A stretch of DNA of 64,000 bases from Culex pipiens pallens (Eukaryota > Arthropoda > Insecta > Diptera > Culicidae). The DNA lies in NCBI RefSeq assembly GCF_016801865.2, contig NC_068938.1:212967611-213031610 (forward strand). Direction: 5' to 3'. The stretch's first letter is position 1. Every line of letters begins with the position of its first letter. Positions 22,629-34,504 of the stretch are shown here, piece after piece. The notes under the pieces are model-generated. The model saw nothing but the letters and a program-made list of their open reading frames with translations, was not told where the DNA came from and made no database searches. Position numbers and translations under genes: made by a program.

Positions 22629-24000
22629 ATGTTTGAAATATTATAAGGTTTTATTAAATGTATTGTATTCCAAGATTTACATTATAACCATGAAATTTGT
22701 TACTTTGTACAATAAATTGAAAATCTATCACATAAGATTGTGGTATTCAATGCAATGTGTATAAAAATCAGCTGCAACAAATATTGGAATTTAATATTAC
22801 CTTATCATCTTACCTTTACGAAATCATAGAGCAGTTATATAATTCTCAGATTTTCAAAATTTTTGAGATTTTTTATCTTGTATTTTATTTAATTTGAATA
22901 AAATTTTTCCATGAATTCCCTATGTCCAAAAAGGCAATTTTTCAACATTGGTTTATTTTCATAAAAGGCTTTAAAGAATTTTGCCATATGGCCTTATGAA
23001 TGTTCGAAAATCAGCATCTTACTTGAGAAAAGATTTTATGGTCGATTTGGTGTCTTCGGAAATAGTTGTAGTGAATTATTTGAGCATTTGAAAAAAGTAT
23101 ATAAAATAAAATGCCCGTTTTCTTTAATATTACTTTTTATCAATATTATATTATTTTTTATATTTTCGATTTTTGTTTTGTTTGTTTGAGAAGATTAAAA
23201 ATAGTGATATTTAAAAAAAATCGAAAATGTTGTCAACCAAAGTTTTGAATATCGTAATTGAAAACGACATAGTTTTTTTTTGTTAGAGGGAACCGTTTTG
23301 AAATTTCAGGCATTGCAAATTTTTGAAAATGTACTATATTTATCTGGTATGACATTGTCAATAAAAATTAAATTTGAAACAAACCAAATTTTTAAGATTC
23401 AACCCTAGTATTAAAAAAGTCAAATAAAAAATGGGATTTTTCGTATCTCTCTTTTTAAAAAAAAGTCCAAATCATTCCCTTCAACTTTGCAGATCAAATA
23501 TCCTACAGAAAAAAAGAAAGATACTAATTTCTGAACATTCACATGCCCATTTTTAATGATAGTAGATTTTTTTAAAGTTTTGTCTTATTATTATTTTTTG
23601 ATTCCTGTAAATGTGCTCAGATGATTTTTTAATTTTCAAAATCTGGAAACTCTTGTTATTTTTCTGTATTAGATTCTTTGGCGAATTTTTAAAGCATTTT
23701 TCTACTCAAAAACAAATCACGTGCTGCCTAAACTCAATTATTTCTCAGTATAGCACGTCACATCTTCCGTTCTAAAACTCCAAAATTAGCCTACGAATTT
23801 CCTTGAATTTTTCCACCCAGGCTAAAAAAAGCTCAAGTGAGATAGGAAATCTCCTCGTCAAAAAAAAACGAGCAAAAAATCTGCCAGAAGTCGCAAACGT
23901 TAAGTGACATCATGAGGAGGGGGAAAGGAACGCACACCACAAGGCGGCAGTTTGAATATTTTAAGGGCCCAGACCAAGGGGGACTTGAGGGACATTGTGG
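22629..24000. other. AT-rich sequence, likely decayed transposons
   Basis: No coding frame. Phrases such as GGTCGATTTGGTGTCTTCGG (23041-23060) are typical in style of mosquito foldback elements, and a similar phrase occurs at 33555-33575. No termini could be defined. Confidence 0.4.
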
Positions 24001-26364
24001 AAATTGTTGACTTACGGACGGCGACCACGAGCTTGGGCCTCTTATCTTTAATGTTATCTAAATCACTCCACTGTCATTAAATGCGTTTTTAATATTTATG
24101 CCTACATTAGAGGATTTCTGTGTGTGTGAGTTTGTGGTTTTTATTTTTAGGATGTGGTCCGGTGGTTTGGTGGCTTTTGGCAAACAGATATTCGCAGGAA
24201 GTGGGAACTTTTGGGTGACTGCTTTTGTGTGGTGTATACAAATTGGTGCATTAGGATAATGAGATTCGAGCTTTAATCTGCGATTGGCCACTTGGCAGAG
24301 TGTCGTGACACTGTGGTTTTTGGTTTTTGCAAATTAGCACGATTATAATCTATTCATGATTTGTGACTGACTTTTGAAGCTTTGGCAAAGTGATTACTTA
24401 GGCATTATTACTCAAGAAACTCGAGATCAAAATTAATATTTGAATTTCACGAGTAAGATTAATTTTTCATCTGCAACGAAACTCAACTGATTTGTATCCC
24501 AGCTGGATTGGTTTTCCGGAAAATCCCCGTGTTAAATACTCTATGATTTTCCGCTTTTCCTTCCCAGAGTGGAAACAGATTGTTTCTGGAAACAATCTGG
24601 AGCGACTTGTGGTTTCGTAGAAGGCAAACAATTATCTTCCCCATGATTCGTACCAGGTGTAGCCTGGAGCAGCACATAATAACACATTCTGGTAGGATAA
24701 TTAATTCAAAAGTATGTGAAACCTGGTTCATTCCAGCTCGTTCCTCTACCTAATTAGAACCGGGAAACTACTTGGAGTGTGATTTAATTCAGGAAAATTC
24801 CTCGCCAACTTTGCCGACTTCCTCTCTGTTTTCCATATTTATACGTACTGTGAAACAATCCGATGAGTTATGGAGTTATGGAAGGACGGCAACCTGCCCT
24901 AATTTACTCAAGCTCGGTCTGCTCAAGCCCGAGCGGCCTTCAGAAAAAGGGACCCAGCAAGAGTTAGTTATTCCGGCGTTGAAACTGGGGAAAATCGAAT
25001 CTGAATATGAAATATCTGCCCTGCGCCGGGTTTCATGCAAAAAAGGGGGCAAAATTCAATAAAGACTAAAACTAATATTTTGGTCCCAGCAATGTTGAGC
25101 TGAAGGTCGACGGGACTCCAACAAGTAGGAGGTAAAGTTTTGGAGATCCCTTTTAGTGTGCAGATTGGACCCGGTCCTCTTTTTTTGCCTGCGCCACCAA
25201 CTGGGCTGGCATATGGAGCTCACCAGGAGGGCGGAGGAAAGCTCCTCGAGGTCTGTCTGGCAATCAGATTACCCTCCCTCCCCGGGGGGTGATTTTTCAT
25301 CACATTTTATATTTCTCAGTACCGGTCAGGGGGCGCAGTGGTGTGCAGCTTTGAAGGGATGATGATCTTTGGTGTGGTTTTGAGGGCAACTGAAGCAATC
25401 TTCAGGATTATTTGGGTGTTTTTTTATGGAATGAGTCCCCTTAACTTTCAAATTGTATTTTAAAAGAGACTTTAAGTCTGGTTTGAAAAATAGGAAAGAA
25501 ATATTCTTGAAACTATCTGGATCCCAAACAATCACGATAAAACATCTCTGTTTAAGAAATAATCCCCACCTCTAAAAATGTGTCCTTCTTTCAACTATTT
25601 TTGCTGAAAATCCCGTCCTCCCAAGCCGTCGATTGCTTCAAAGTGCACATTCTAGTTCGTTCTTTACCTCTGGTGGAGGCCGCACACGTTTGCGGTTGCC
25701 CTCAGGCGCACCGTATAGTCAACTCCCCAGAGGGCACCATTCCAAGGTGAGCAAATTCCACACCGCGGATGCTGCTGGGCAGAAGCCAACTTTCCTCCGC
25801 TGGAATTAGCAGGAAGCACCGAAAATCGGTCACGTGCCATCAGTGTCATCCGTAAAAAAAGAAGGACGGATTTTTGTTCGTACACCGGAAGGACATTGCT
25901 GGTGCAAGAAAAGAAAAAGGGGACGCCAGAAAAAAATTGGACACGAAAATGGTACCTTTAGTAGATTTGATGGGCGTTGGCCAGAAGGAATCCGTTCTGG
26001 TTTGAAAGTGATTTATCTAGTGGCATCCGGAGAGGATTTACGTGTCCCGAAATGCTGGGTGTGGTGAGCAATTTGAGAGTTGGACATGATTTTCTTGTGC
26101 AAATTGGTGACAAAAATTATGCTTTTTGTTCATTTTAGGATTTTTCTATTCAGTCGTGAATCAATTTGCTTCGCAAAAACCAGCAATTTCTTGCAAACTG
26201 TTTACTAGCATGTTTTCTTTTTCTAAACAACTTTTGTACTTTTTGTTGATTTGAATTCTTCGTACGTAACATGAGATCTTATTTTCCTAACATTGACGGG
26301 ATAAAAAAATACACACATGGTTATTGTTGCATAAAACCTTGGATATACGAATCCATACCAAATT
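24001..26364. other. unique-looking island without a recognised gene
   Basis: GC-richer and free of visible tandem repeats. Frames of 60-96 codons (24772-25062, 25156-25362, 25664-25885 and 25834-26067 among others) lie on both strands, have no motifs and are not flanked by convincing splice sites. The island may hold exons or enhancers of a neighbouring gene, but nothing in the sequence proves it. Confidence 0.4.
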
Positions 26365-27207
26365 ATCATAAAATCATAAAATCATAAAATCATAAAATCA
26401 TAAAATCATAAAATCATAAAATCATAAAATCATAAAATCATAAAATCATAAAATCATAAAATCATAAAATCATAAAATCATAAAATCATAAAATCATAAA
26501 ATCATAAAATCATAAAATCATAAAATCATAAAATCATAAAATCATAAAATCATAAAATCATAAAATCATAAAATCATAAAATCATAAAATCATAAAATCA
26601 TAAAATCATAAAATCATAAAATCATAAAATCATAAAATCATAAAATCATAAAATCATAAAATCATAAAATCATAAAATCATAAAATCATAAAATCATAAA
26701 ATCATAAAATCATAAAATCATAAAATCATAAAATCATAAAATCATAAAATCATAAAATCATAAAATCATAAAATCATAAAATCATAAAATCATAAAATCA
26801 TAAAATCATAAAATCATAAAATCATAAAATAAAATCATAAAATCATAAAATCATATAATCATATAATCATATAATCATAAAATCATAAAATCATAAAATC
26901 ATAAAATCATAAAATCATAAAATCATAAAATCATAAAATCATAAAATCATAAAATCATAAAATCATAAAATCATAAAATCATAAAATCATAAAATCATAA
27001 AATCATAAAATCATAAAATCATAAAATCATAAAATCATAAAATCATAAAATCATAAAATCATAAAATCATAAAATCATAAAATCATAAAATCATAAAATC
27101 ATAAAATCATAAAATCATAAAATCATAAAATCATAAAATCATAAAATCATAAAATCATAAAATCATAAAATCATAAAATCATAAAATCATAAAATCATAA
27201 AATCATA
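26365..27207. repeat. (AAAATCAT)n minisatellite, about 105 copies
   Basis: An 8-bp tandem repeat broken once by a 4-bp phase shift near 26826-26832 and followed by a short run of ATATAATC variants (26850-26876). Otherwise it is essentially perfect. An 8-bp inverted pair, GAATCCAT at 26349-26356 and ATGGATTC at 27220-27227, lies just outside the two ends. Confidence 0.97.
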
Positions 27208-28039
27208 CCCAAGTTTTGCATGGATTCACACTCTCAAGAAATTCAACCCATTTTGTATGCTTTGTATTCGTCTCAAGTTACACAAACACAAGGCGTTTAG
27301 CAGAAATAAAAAGCCGTCTCAAAGAAGAAAAAGCCTTTTGGAATATATGAAACCGGCCCCGTCGTCGAAAACAACAACAGAAGTTAACTTCTCCGAGACT
27401 TGCCTGCAGCCCAACCCATGTCAGCAGCCTCATCTCATCACACACACCCAAACAACGTTTTTCCAAGACGTCGAGACCCCCGACTTAAAGCCTACCATAA
27501 ATCATGTCATTGCTAAAAGTCTGACGGAAGATTAGGGCCCTCGCTCGTAATCGGTTTCCATATTGTTGAGCGTTCTTCTTTTTTCCGAAAAGAAAGAAAA
27601 ACAGTATCGATTTCGAATGATTTTGCGTTCAAAACATCAGGCGAATTGAAGATTTAAATATTTTTCTCCCATCAAGAGAATCGTATTTCATTTTTGGCTC
27701 GACATTTTATCCCCTTATTTCCACAGATTTTACCAAAAATCCGTACTTTTCACACTCCACAAAACGATTTTCGTTTTTGGTGACGATATTCCATCCATCC
27801 CATTTATCACTGTCTTTTCGGGGGGAGGGAAGGTGTCTTTTCCCGCTCACGAGTTACAAGTTCCCGGTACTGGTGGGTTGTCAGATAGGCCATAAAGTGG
27901 CACCGTTGGACTTTCAGGTTCGATTTCCAGCTGGTCCGGTACCGGTTGTCGGCAGTTCGTGGAATCAAGGTGGGCACGTCCGTGTAAAAGGGCAGAGGGG
28001 TTTCAAGGGTTATTTGGTCTGGAATTATTTTGAATTATC
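27208..28039. other. gene-free island
   Basis: Mixed composition. The 92-codon plus frame at 27257-27535 and the 107-codon frame at 27777-28100 have no recognisable domain. The latter runs into the degenerate repeat field. Nothing else is supported. Confidence 0.4.
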
Positions 28040-29314
28040 TCAAATTAACAAACATGAGTTTGTATCTAAAAATTTGCCAAATTTTCTGAAGTTGTTTTAA
28101 ATTGTTTCAAAATGATTCAAAATATATTTGAATATTTTGAAATTTATGCTTTATACGTTTTTTTTTGTTTTGTTTTTGAGTTTTTTGAAGAAAATGTTTT
28201 GCCTCCTGATTTTTCGAACCAATTTTTAAGATGCGACATTAACTTTGAAAATGTTTGCAACGGCATTATCAAATTATTAAAAATTGTCTCAAATAATTTC
28301 TGCCTCAACTTTTATGAAATTGCATTAAGTTGGCTTATTTAGATTCAATTTGACGAAAAATATATTAAGTCGTTTCAAATCGTCAAAATCATTTTCAAAT
28401 TTGTTTCAACATTATTTCAGACTTTCTTAAATTGTCTCAAATTATTCCATATAGTTCCAATGATTATCTGGTAAACAAATATCTGTTTTTACCTGCCTAT
28501 TTGTTTTAAATGTTTTTCCAATTGTCTTATTCAAATTATTTAAAATCATTTGATTAAATAATATGGGTTGATATAGGTTAAATTGACTGATTATTCTATT
28601 TTTTTCTCAAATTATTTCACATTTTTTGAAATCGTCCAAAATGAACCAATATTTACTGAAACCGGCATTTTTTTGAATTGCATTTATTTGTGGTAAACTT
28701 TTTCAAGTTATCTCAAAGTGTCTATAACTTTCTAAAATGGTATCCAAAATTCTATAAAATTGGCTGAAACTGACATAAAATGTCTCAACTGTATCAAATC
28801 GACTTAAACTATCTAAAATTGTCTAAAGCTATCACAGATTGTTTGAAATTAATTCATGATGTCTTAAGTTGCCTCAAATTGAATCATTATGTCTTAAGCT
28901 ATCTGAAATTGCCTTACTAGAACTTAAATTGACTAAAAAAATTGCCAAATTGTTTCGAACTGTCTCAAATCACATCGAGATGTCTTATACTGTCTCAAAT
29001 TGTCAAAAATGTCCCAAATTGACTTAAATAACCTCAAATTGCCTCAACTGCATTAAATTGAAAAAAACACATTTTTGAAAATCATCCCAAATTGAATAAA
29101 ATTTACTCAGATAGCTCAAATCGACAAAAACTGTCTAAAACTGATTCGAATAGTCTCAAGTTAGCTTATACAGTTTTGAACAGTTTCACATGCCTTTAAA
29201 TTGTTTCAAACCACATATTAAACTTTCTGAAATTATTTTGGGGTGTCTCAGACTGTTTCAAATAAGATCACATTATCTTGAATTGAACTGTTATTTTTTA
29301 TAAATTCTCTCAAA

Positions 29315-29365
29315 TCGTTTGAAACTGTCTCAAAACTTGAGGCTTTTTGAGACAGTTTCAAACGA
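29315..29365. repeat. perfect 21-bp inverted repeat with 9-nt loop
   Basis: TCGTTTGAAACTGTCTCAAAA at 29315-29335 is the exact reverse complement of 29345-29365, with loop 29336-29344. It arises within the degenerate repeat field, where surrounding copies are heavily mutated. Confidence 0.9.
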
Positions 29366-29607
29366 TAGCCTAAACTAGACTCGATTAATTTGAAATTGTT
29401 CCAAAAGTTCCATATTCTTCAAAATTGTGTCAAATGTATCAACCTGTCTAAAATTGTGTTGGACTATTTTAAGTTATCTCAAAAATTATTTCGGATAACC
29501 TGTCTCAAATTGTTTTAAAGCATCCTAAAATTATAAAAAAAAAAAAAACATTGTCTTTACTGGTCCCAAACTTGTCTATCTTTAATTGTTTGGACTGTCA
29601 CAGATTG

Positions 29608-30299
29608 CACAGTGGGAAAAATCGAGGCAAAAAACGGACTTAATTGATGCCGGTCAATTAGAACTTTCAACCGAGACTTTTCTTATGTGAAAAATTCCTA
29701 GGAATCGACTGGTGATGGTGAAAACCCGCGGAAATTTGCTTAAGTCCCGTTTACGGCCGATTTTCCCTGTTTTTTTTTTTTGCTGTTTTTATTAGTTTTA
29801 AATATGTTGCTGAAATGTTCAATATTTTGACATTCCTTTTTCTGAAGTGAAAAAATCCGAGGAATTGATTGGTGATAGTGAGAACTCGTGGAAAATTCCG
29901 ATGTACCCAATTTTTTGCTGTTTTTATCAGTTTTAAATATTTTGCTGAAATGTTCAATCCTTTGACATAACTCTGTCTCACGTGAAAAATTCCGAGCAAT
30001 CGATTGGTGATGATGAGAACCCGCAAAATGTACCTAAAACTCATTTTGATGGAGTAGAGAAAAGAGAACAAAAAGTAATGTCAAAATATTGAACATGTCA
30101 GCAACATATTTAAAACTAATAAAAACAGCAAAAAAAAACAGGGTAAATTGGCCTTAACGGGCCTTACGCAAATTTCCGCGGGTTCTCACCATCACCAATC
30201 GATTCCTAGGAATTTTTCACATAAGAAAAGTCTCGGTTGAAACTTCTAACTGACCGGCATCAATTAAGTCCGTTTTTTGCCTTGATTTTTCCCACTGTG
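29608..30299. mobile_element. Transib-like foldback element, 12-RSS-like ends
   Basis: An exact 5-bp duplication GATTG (29603-29607 and 30300-30304) flanks inverted arms of about 230 bp. Both ends start with CACAGTG, identical to the V(D)J recombination heptamer. A 12-bp spacer and GCAAAAAAC follow (29627-29635 on the left, 30272-30280 on the right); this matches seven of nine bases of the canonical nonamer ACAAAAACC. The interior holds diverged direct copies of arm sequence (near 29688, 29846 and 29981). No transposase is encoded; the 106-codon minus frame at 29751-30071 only translates these copies. Transib transposons, the relatives of RAG1, make 5-bp duplications and have CAC-starting ends. 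The family call is an inference from those two properties. Confidence 0.72.
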
Positions 30300-30594
30300 G
30301 ATTGTTTTAAATCACATCAAATAATTTTAAGATCTCTTAATTGGTTTCAATCTGTCTAAAATCATCTCAAATTATTTCGAATTGTCTCAAATTGTTTTAA
30401 ACTATCTCAAAAAAATTCAAGTACTCTGAAATTTTCATAACTTTTCTCAAACTGTCCCAATATATATCAAATAGTTTCAAGTGATCCTTATTTCATAGTT
30501 TCATATTATTTCTGTTTGTTTAGAAATATTTCAAACTACTTTGAATTGTTTGAACTGTCCTAGACTGTTTGAAAGCTTTATAAAGTTACAAACT

Positions 30595-31004
30595 CAAAAA
30601 AATCAAATCAAACCATCCACATTAACGACCCCCGGGTCTTTTGTGGTCTCTATTGCAAGTTTCTGCTCGAACCTAGGAGTCCGAAGGCTTGAATGGGGAG
30701 AGCACCCAATCCTCTTTCTACTCCAAGGAACCTTCCACCCCAGTGTTTGAACTGACGACCTTTGGATTGCGAGTCCAACCACCGCCAGCGATTCCACCGG
30801 AGTAGGCTTGGTTTGGTGTGTTATTTGTACTTATGGCATGGAGACGACTCCTACACCTGGAATGACTTAACGGCCTAACAACAACCAAGGCCGGGACCGA
30901 CATTTTACTTCCTCATCCGATGGAAGGTTGGAGCAGATGGGAATCGAACCCAGTATCATCCGCTTACAAAGCGGACAGCGTAACCATTCGGCCACGCACT
31001 GCCC
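30595..31004 (-). mobile_element. 410-bp dimeric tRNA-type SINE
   Basis: A perfect 10-bp duplication GTTACAAACT (30585-30594 and 31005-31014) brackets the insertion. On the minus strand, it begins with a nearly complete tRNA-like unit (31004 to about 30928). That unit has a six-of-seven-pair acceptor, A box GTGGCCGAATGGTTACGC, a perfect anticodon stem TCCGC/GCGGA with loop TTTGTAA (anticodon TGT, Thr-like), and B box GGGTTCGATTCCC. A second, more decayed tRNA-like unit follows at about 30803-30735, with stem TTGGA/TCCAA. The T-rich tail lies at 30595-30605. Two tRNA-like units in tandem recall the Culex Twin SINE family. This element is longer and its head is Thr-like, so it may be a related family. 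Confidence 0.85.
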
Positions 31005-31434
31005 GTTACAAACTATTTATATCAAATCGTCTCAATTTGTTCAAACTATCTCATATAAAATTTGTTTGAAATGGTCTTAAATCAAATTGGTCTCAAATCG
31101 TCTCAAATAGTATTAAAAGATTTTAATTTGCTTCCAACATTTTCTTATGCTTGCAAAAATTTAAAATTGTATTAAACTGGGTTGCACTTTCTCAGCCCGT
31201 TTTGAATCCTCATAATTTTTCTCAATTTTTTATGCCCTCCAAATTTAATTAAGCTGTTTCAACTATTTCAAATAGTCTTAAATAAAGTCAAATAGACATA
31301 AATTTTGTCAAATTGTCTTAAATGTTATTAAATTGCAAAAACAAATCATAAAAAGTTTCATATTGTCTTAAATGGTTTTAAAATTACCTTAATTGTTGAA
31401 AATTGCCTCCAATTAAATCAGGTTGTCTTATATA

Positions 31435-31607
31435 CACGGGAAAAAATCAACTCTCGAAATCGTGAATTCAATTCATGAATGCGAGAACCACGAAGGAATA
31501 TATGCACGTTTATAGTGCAAATGCACCATGCTCATGAATAAATTTCTTCGTGGTTCTCACATTCGTGAACTTAATTCACGATTACGAGAATTGATTTTTT
31601 TTCTGTG
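31435..31607. mobile_element. 173-bp hairpin MITE with TA target site
   Basis: The ends CACGGGAAAAAATCAACTCT and the inverse of CACAGAAAAAAAATCAATTC are flanked by TA (31433-31434 and 31608-31609). The arms pair for about 70 bp (GTGAATTCAATTCATGAATG region with TTCGTGAACTTAATTCAC region). A short interior lies near 31505-31535. Mariner-type mobilisation is likely from the TA duplication. Confidence 0.8.
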
Positions 31608-31609
31608 TA

Positions 31610-33635
31610 ATTTCAATGAAAATATCAAACGACTTTAAATAAGAACTAGAGTCTCTGATGCTCTCCCAACGTCCCTGTCGCAGTTTCCCCGATATCTCCC
31701 CCTCCCACATTTCCGACTGTCCGGAAAAGGTAATATTTCAAATGAACCACGCGCATACACTCACATGCAGATAAATCCGAAAATCTGAACCCACCTCCCT
31801 CCCCCTCCGGACGCTGTGGTCAAATCCGCTGCCCAGACACGGACCAACCGTGATTCACAAATTTTCACCATATATCACAAAGTTTGGACTTTTCGAAGGG
31901 CATACGTTGCGCGCAAACCTAAGTTAGGGTGGTTCCTCACGAAATTGTAACTTTCAAAGAAGGGGCATAAATTGGCGTGAACTACCCTACCCCGGACATC
32001 ATGGTCACCGGGGTTCCCATCTGGTCAGTATCGTGGCAATCCGACGCAGATATCTGAGAGCCTGTTTTCCGGTCCATTTGAGCTGGGAAAAGAGAGATAA
32101 ATCGAGCGAAACCAAAACCACTCCGGCAGGGCAGCAATCGGCAAGCCCCGTTTCGTGGACCAAACGCTGATGAATTGGTTTGCGGGGTTTTGATGAGCTT
32201 AAATACAGCGGGACCATACCAGCACTGGGTGGTCTATTTGAAATTTGAATGCCAAATAGGTGTCGACGGGTTCTAACCCCACTTTTTTGTTGTTTTTGTT
32301 TTCATTTCAGGTAATAAATCGTTCAACCTTTTGGGTGAGCCCTCTTGAAACAACAAAAACTTCTCTTCATTAGCGGTAAGCACCGGGAAAAAGAAGAAAA
32401 AACTCGCAAATGATAAGCTTTTCAGCGTAATGAACTTGAGACGTCACGATGACGTCTCCTCGTCATCATCATTATGACGGTCGTCGTGACACCGAGAACA
32501 ATAACGGCTGCGCGGTTTTACGACTTTGCTTTTTTTTAAGTATTCACTTCTTTCTGTCTTTTGTTTGTTTATTTTATTCGTGCACCTCGATGCGTCAGTA
32601 ATTAAGTGCTGGCAGCACTGCTCTTCCTTCTTCCTTCTCTCGTTACTGAAACAAAAGCCAGTGACAGCAGGTGAGCTTCTTCTTCCTCCACCCCCACCAC
32701 CTCAAGTGCCTTGAATAAGAAGAGGAAAATTAGCGAGTAAAAAGCCATTTGTCTTTTGTTTTGCCGCTTTCCTCGTTGAAGCGTGCAGTGGGTGGAGAAA
32801 AGTTCCTTTTGTGTGCCAATGAATATATGTGTGTGTGTGAGTTTTGCGTGTAAGTGTGGGAAAATTTCCCTCACGCCACTTTTGCTCGATGAAATGACAG
32901 TCGGCGCAAGGTGTTTGTTATTGTTTGGAGCGAAACAATGGGAAGCGACCCTTCGCAGAAGACTGAGCAAAGAACGGAGCATTTTGTCTGATTGTGTGGG
33001 ATTATTGTTTGGAAAATATGACTTTCTTCTGTAAGAAATGCTGTAACAATATTTTATTAAATTGCCACCATTGTGATGTGTATAATGTCACACGAGCATT
33101 TTTTTATGTTAAAAGTTAAATTTAGCATTTTGAGTAGCTCTTAATATGCTTTCAAATCACTGGATGTATATTTTTTCAAGCCATACACCATGACACAATT
33201 TTTTGTCATAAAGTAATCCAAGAACGTTCTTGAAAAATTTTTAGAGCGAGCAAATTTTCCATTAATTTTATTATAAGCCTGAAATGTTCTGAGAAGTTTA
33301 TTAAAAACTAAAGAAACTACTTTGCATGCAAAAATGCTCTGAGTATTTGAGTAGCTTTTTTTTGCGATTTTTAAATTTTCATTTTTTTTATTTAGATAAA
33401 ATTTTGTCCAAGAATTGCAAAATCACGTCAAAAGTAGTCATTTTGCATTATTTGTTTTTCTGACTCCATACAATTTTCGGGGCTGGATATACAATATGGG
33501 TATGTTAATGGATGAAATTCTGTTTCTTAAGAAGGAATTTTCTGATCAATTAGAAGTCTTCAGCAAAGTTGAAGGTTATGAACTGTTCGGGGAAAAAGAT
33601 ACACGGAAAAAATCCGATTTTTTATATTAAACTTC
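31610..33635. other. unique-looking island without a recognised gene
   Basis: GC-richer island with a candidate recursive splice site at 32310. Frames of 70-126 codons (32005-32217, 32602-32982 and 32783-33034) lie opposite each other and contain low-complexity stretches. None shows a domain. After about 33040 the text becomes AT-rich transposon-like. Confidence 0.4.
32285..32316 (+). other. candidate recursive (zero-exon) splice site
   Basis: A long pyrimidine tract (TTTTTTGTTGTTTTTGTTTT) leads to CATTTCAG directly abutting GTAATA at 32310/32311, the arrangement of ratchet points in very long insect introns. The alternative reading is an ordinary acceptor with a 24-nt micro-exon ending before GTGAGC (32335-32340). 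Plus strand only. Confidence 0.35.
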
Positions 33636-33639
33636 CCAT

Positions 33640-33965
33640 CAACTAAGGCCATGGTTTCAACATTTTAATGAAAATTGTTTTAAAATGCATTACTCACCTG
33701 TCCAATTATTTTGCTATGCTAGTTTCATAAATATCTAAGTATTGACAAAAATATTTTTTTATCGAGGAAAAAAGTTTTTGCGGTGCTGTACATCGGAATT
33801 TCAAAAAAAAATACTTTTAAACCAAACTAAACATGGTAAATATGATTAAAGATGCAGAAAAATGTATTTTAGAATGTTTTAAGTTGATTAGACTTCTATT
33901 TTCATTAATATGTTGAACATAAACTTTGAAAAATATTTGCAATGGCCTTATTGTTAAATTCCTAA
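33640..33965 (+). repeat. dispersed AT-rich repeat family, copy 3
   Basis: Shares AAGGCCAT, AAATGCAT, TCTAAGTATTGAC, a TTTTTGC block, AACTAAACATG, TGTATTTTAGAATG and AACTTTGAAAAATATTTGC in order with the copies at 16390 and 19588. It ends in AATGGCCTTATTG. Non-coding. Confidence 0.55.
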
Positions 33966-34504
33966 AATGATAATTTTTCAATTTTGGATTTTTTTAGGAA
34001 ACTAATAAGGACATATTCTGAGTCAAAGTGCTCCACGAAAAATCAATTTTAGGAGTTGTAATTTTTGTTAAAATCGTGTTCAAAAACGAAACCCTGGACA
34101 TTATTATTTTTTTTTTAAATATTGTTTATGCAAAATTGAATTTGCATTTTTTTCGTTGTTTGTACATTTAAAAAATACTTCTTGAAAAAAGAAAAGTATC
34201 CCTGGTAACATATTATAGAAAAGCTGAAAAAAAAATCCTTCAGTTTTGTCACTGGAACATTGAAAAAGGGCAACTAAATCCCCAGATACAGCCTCACCCA
34301 AAATAAAATTTTATTTTTTGAATTTTTTTTTAAACCAGAAGATTTCACACAAGTTTCAATCTTTAACATTGAATATCGGACCAATAGTTTCCGAGATATC
34401 GTCAGTTGCAAATTACTGGGTAATTAGGTAAAGCTTAAGAATGATTATTTTCATCGATCTCAGAAACTTCTTGCCGGATTTTTAATGTTCCAGAGACAAC
34501 ATTG
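33966..34504. other. gene-free AT-rich sequence
   Basis: No frame of note. The 65-codon minus frame at 34104-34301 is lysine/phenylalanine-rich chance sequence. Confidence 0.35.

Larger units (their letters stand above)
28040..31430. repeat. degenerate TCAAATTGTC-like repeat field
   Basis: Short phrases of the type CTCAAATTGTCTCAAATTG recur in scores of diverged forms at 28040-29600, 30300-30584 and 31015-31430, with irregular spacing of roughly 10-20 bp. The field is interrupted by two cleanly bounded transposon insertions (29608-30299 and 30595-31004). Part of the dispersed AT-rich family also lies at 28190-28268. It reads as a very old, mutated minisatellite. Confidence 0.6.

Noticed and set aside
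30928..31004. Functional tRNA-Thr(TGT) gene on the minus strand
   Set aside because: It is the head of a 410-bp insertion with its own target duplication, has acceptor and T-stem mismatches, and lacks an immediate Pol III terminator, so it is SINE sequence.
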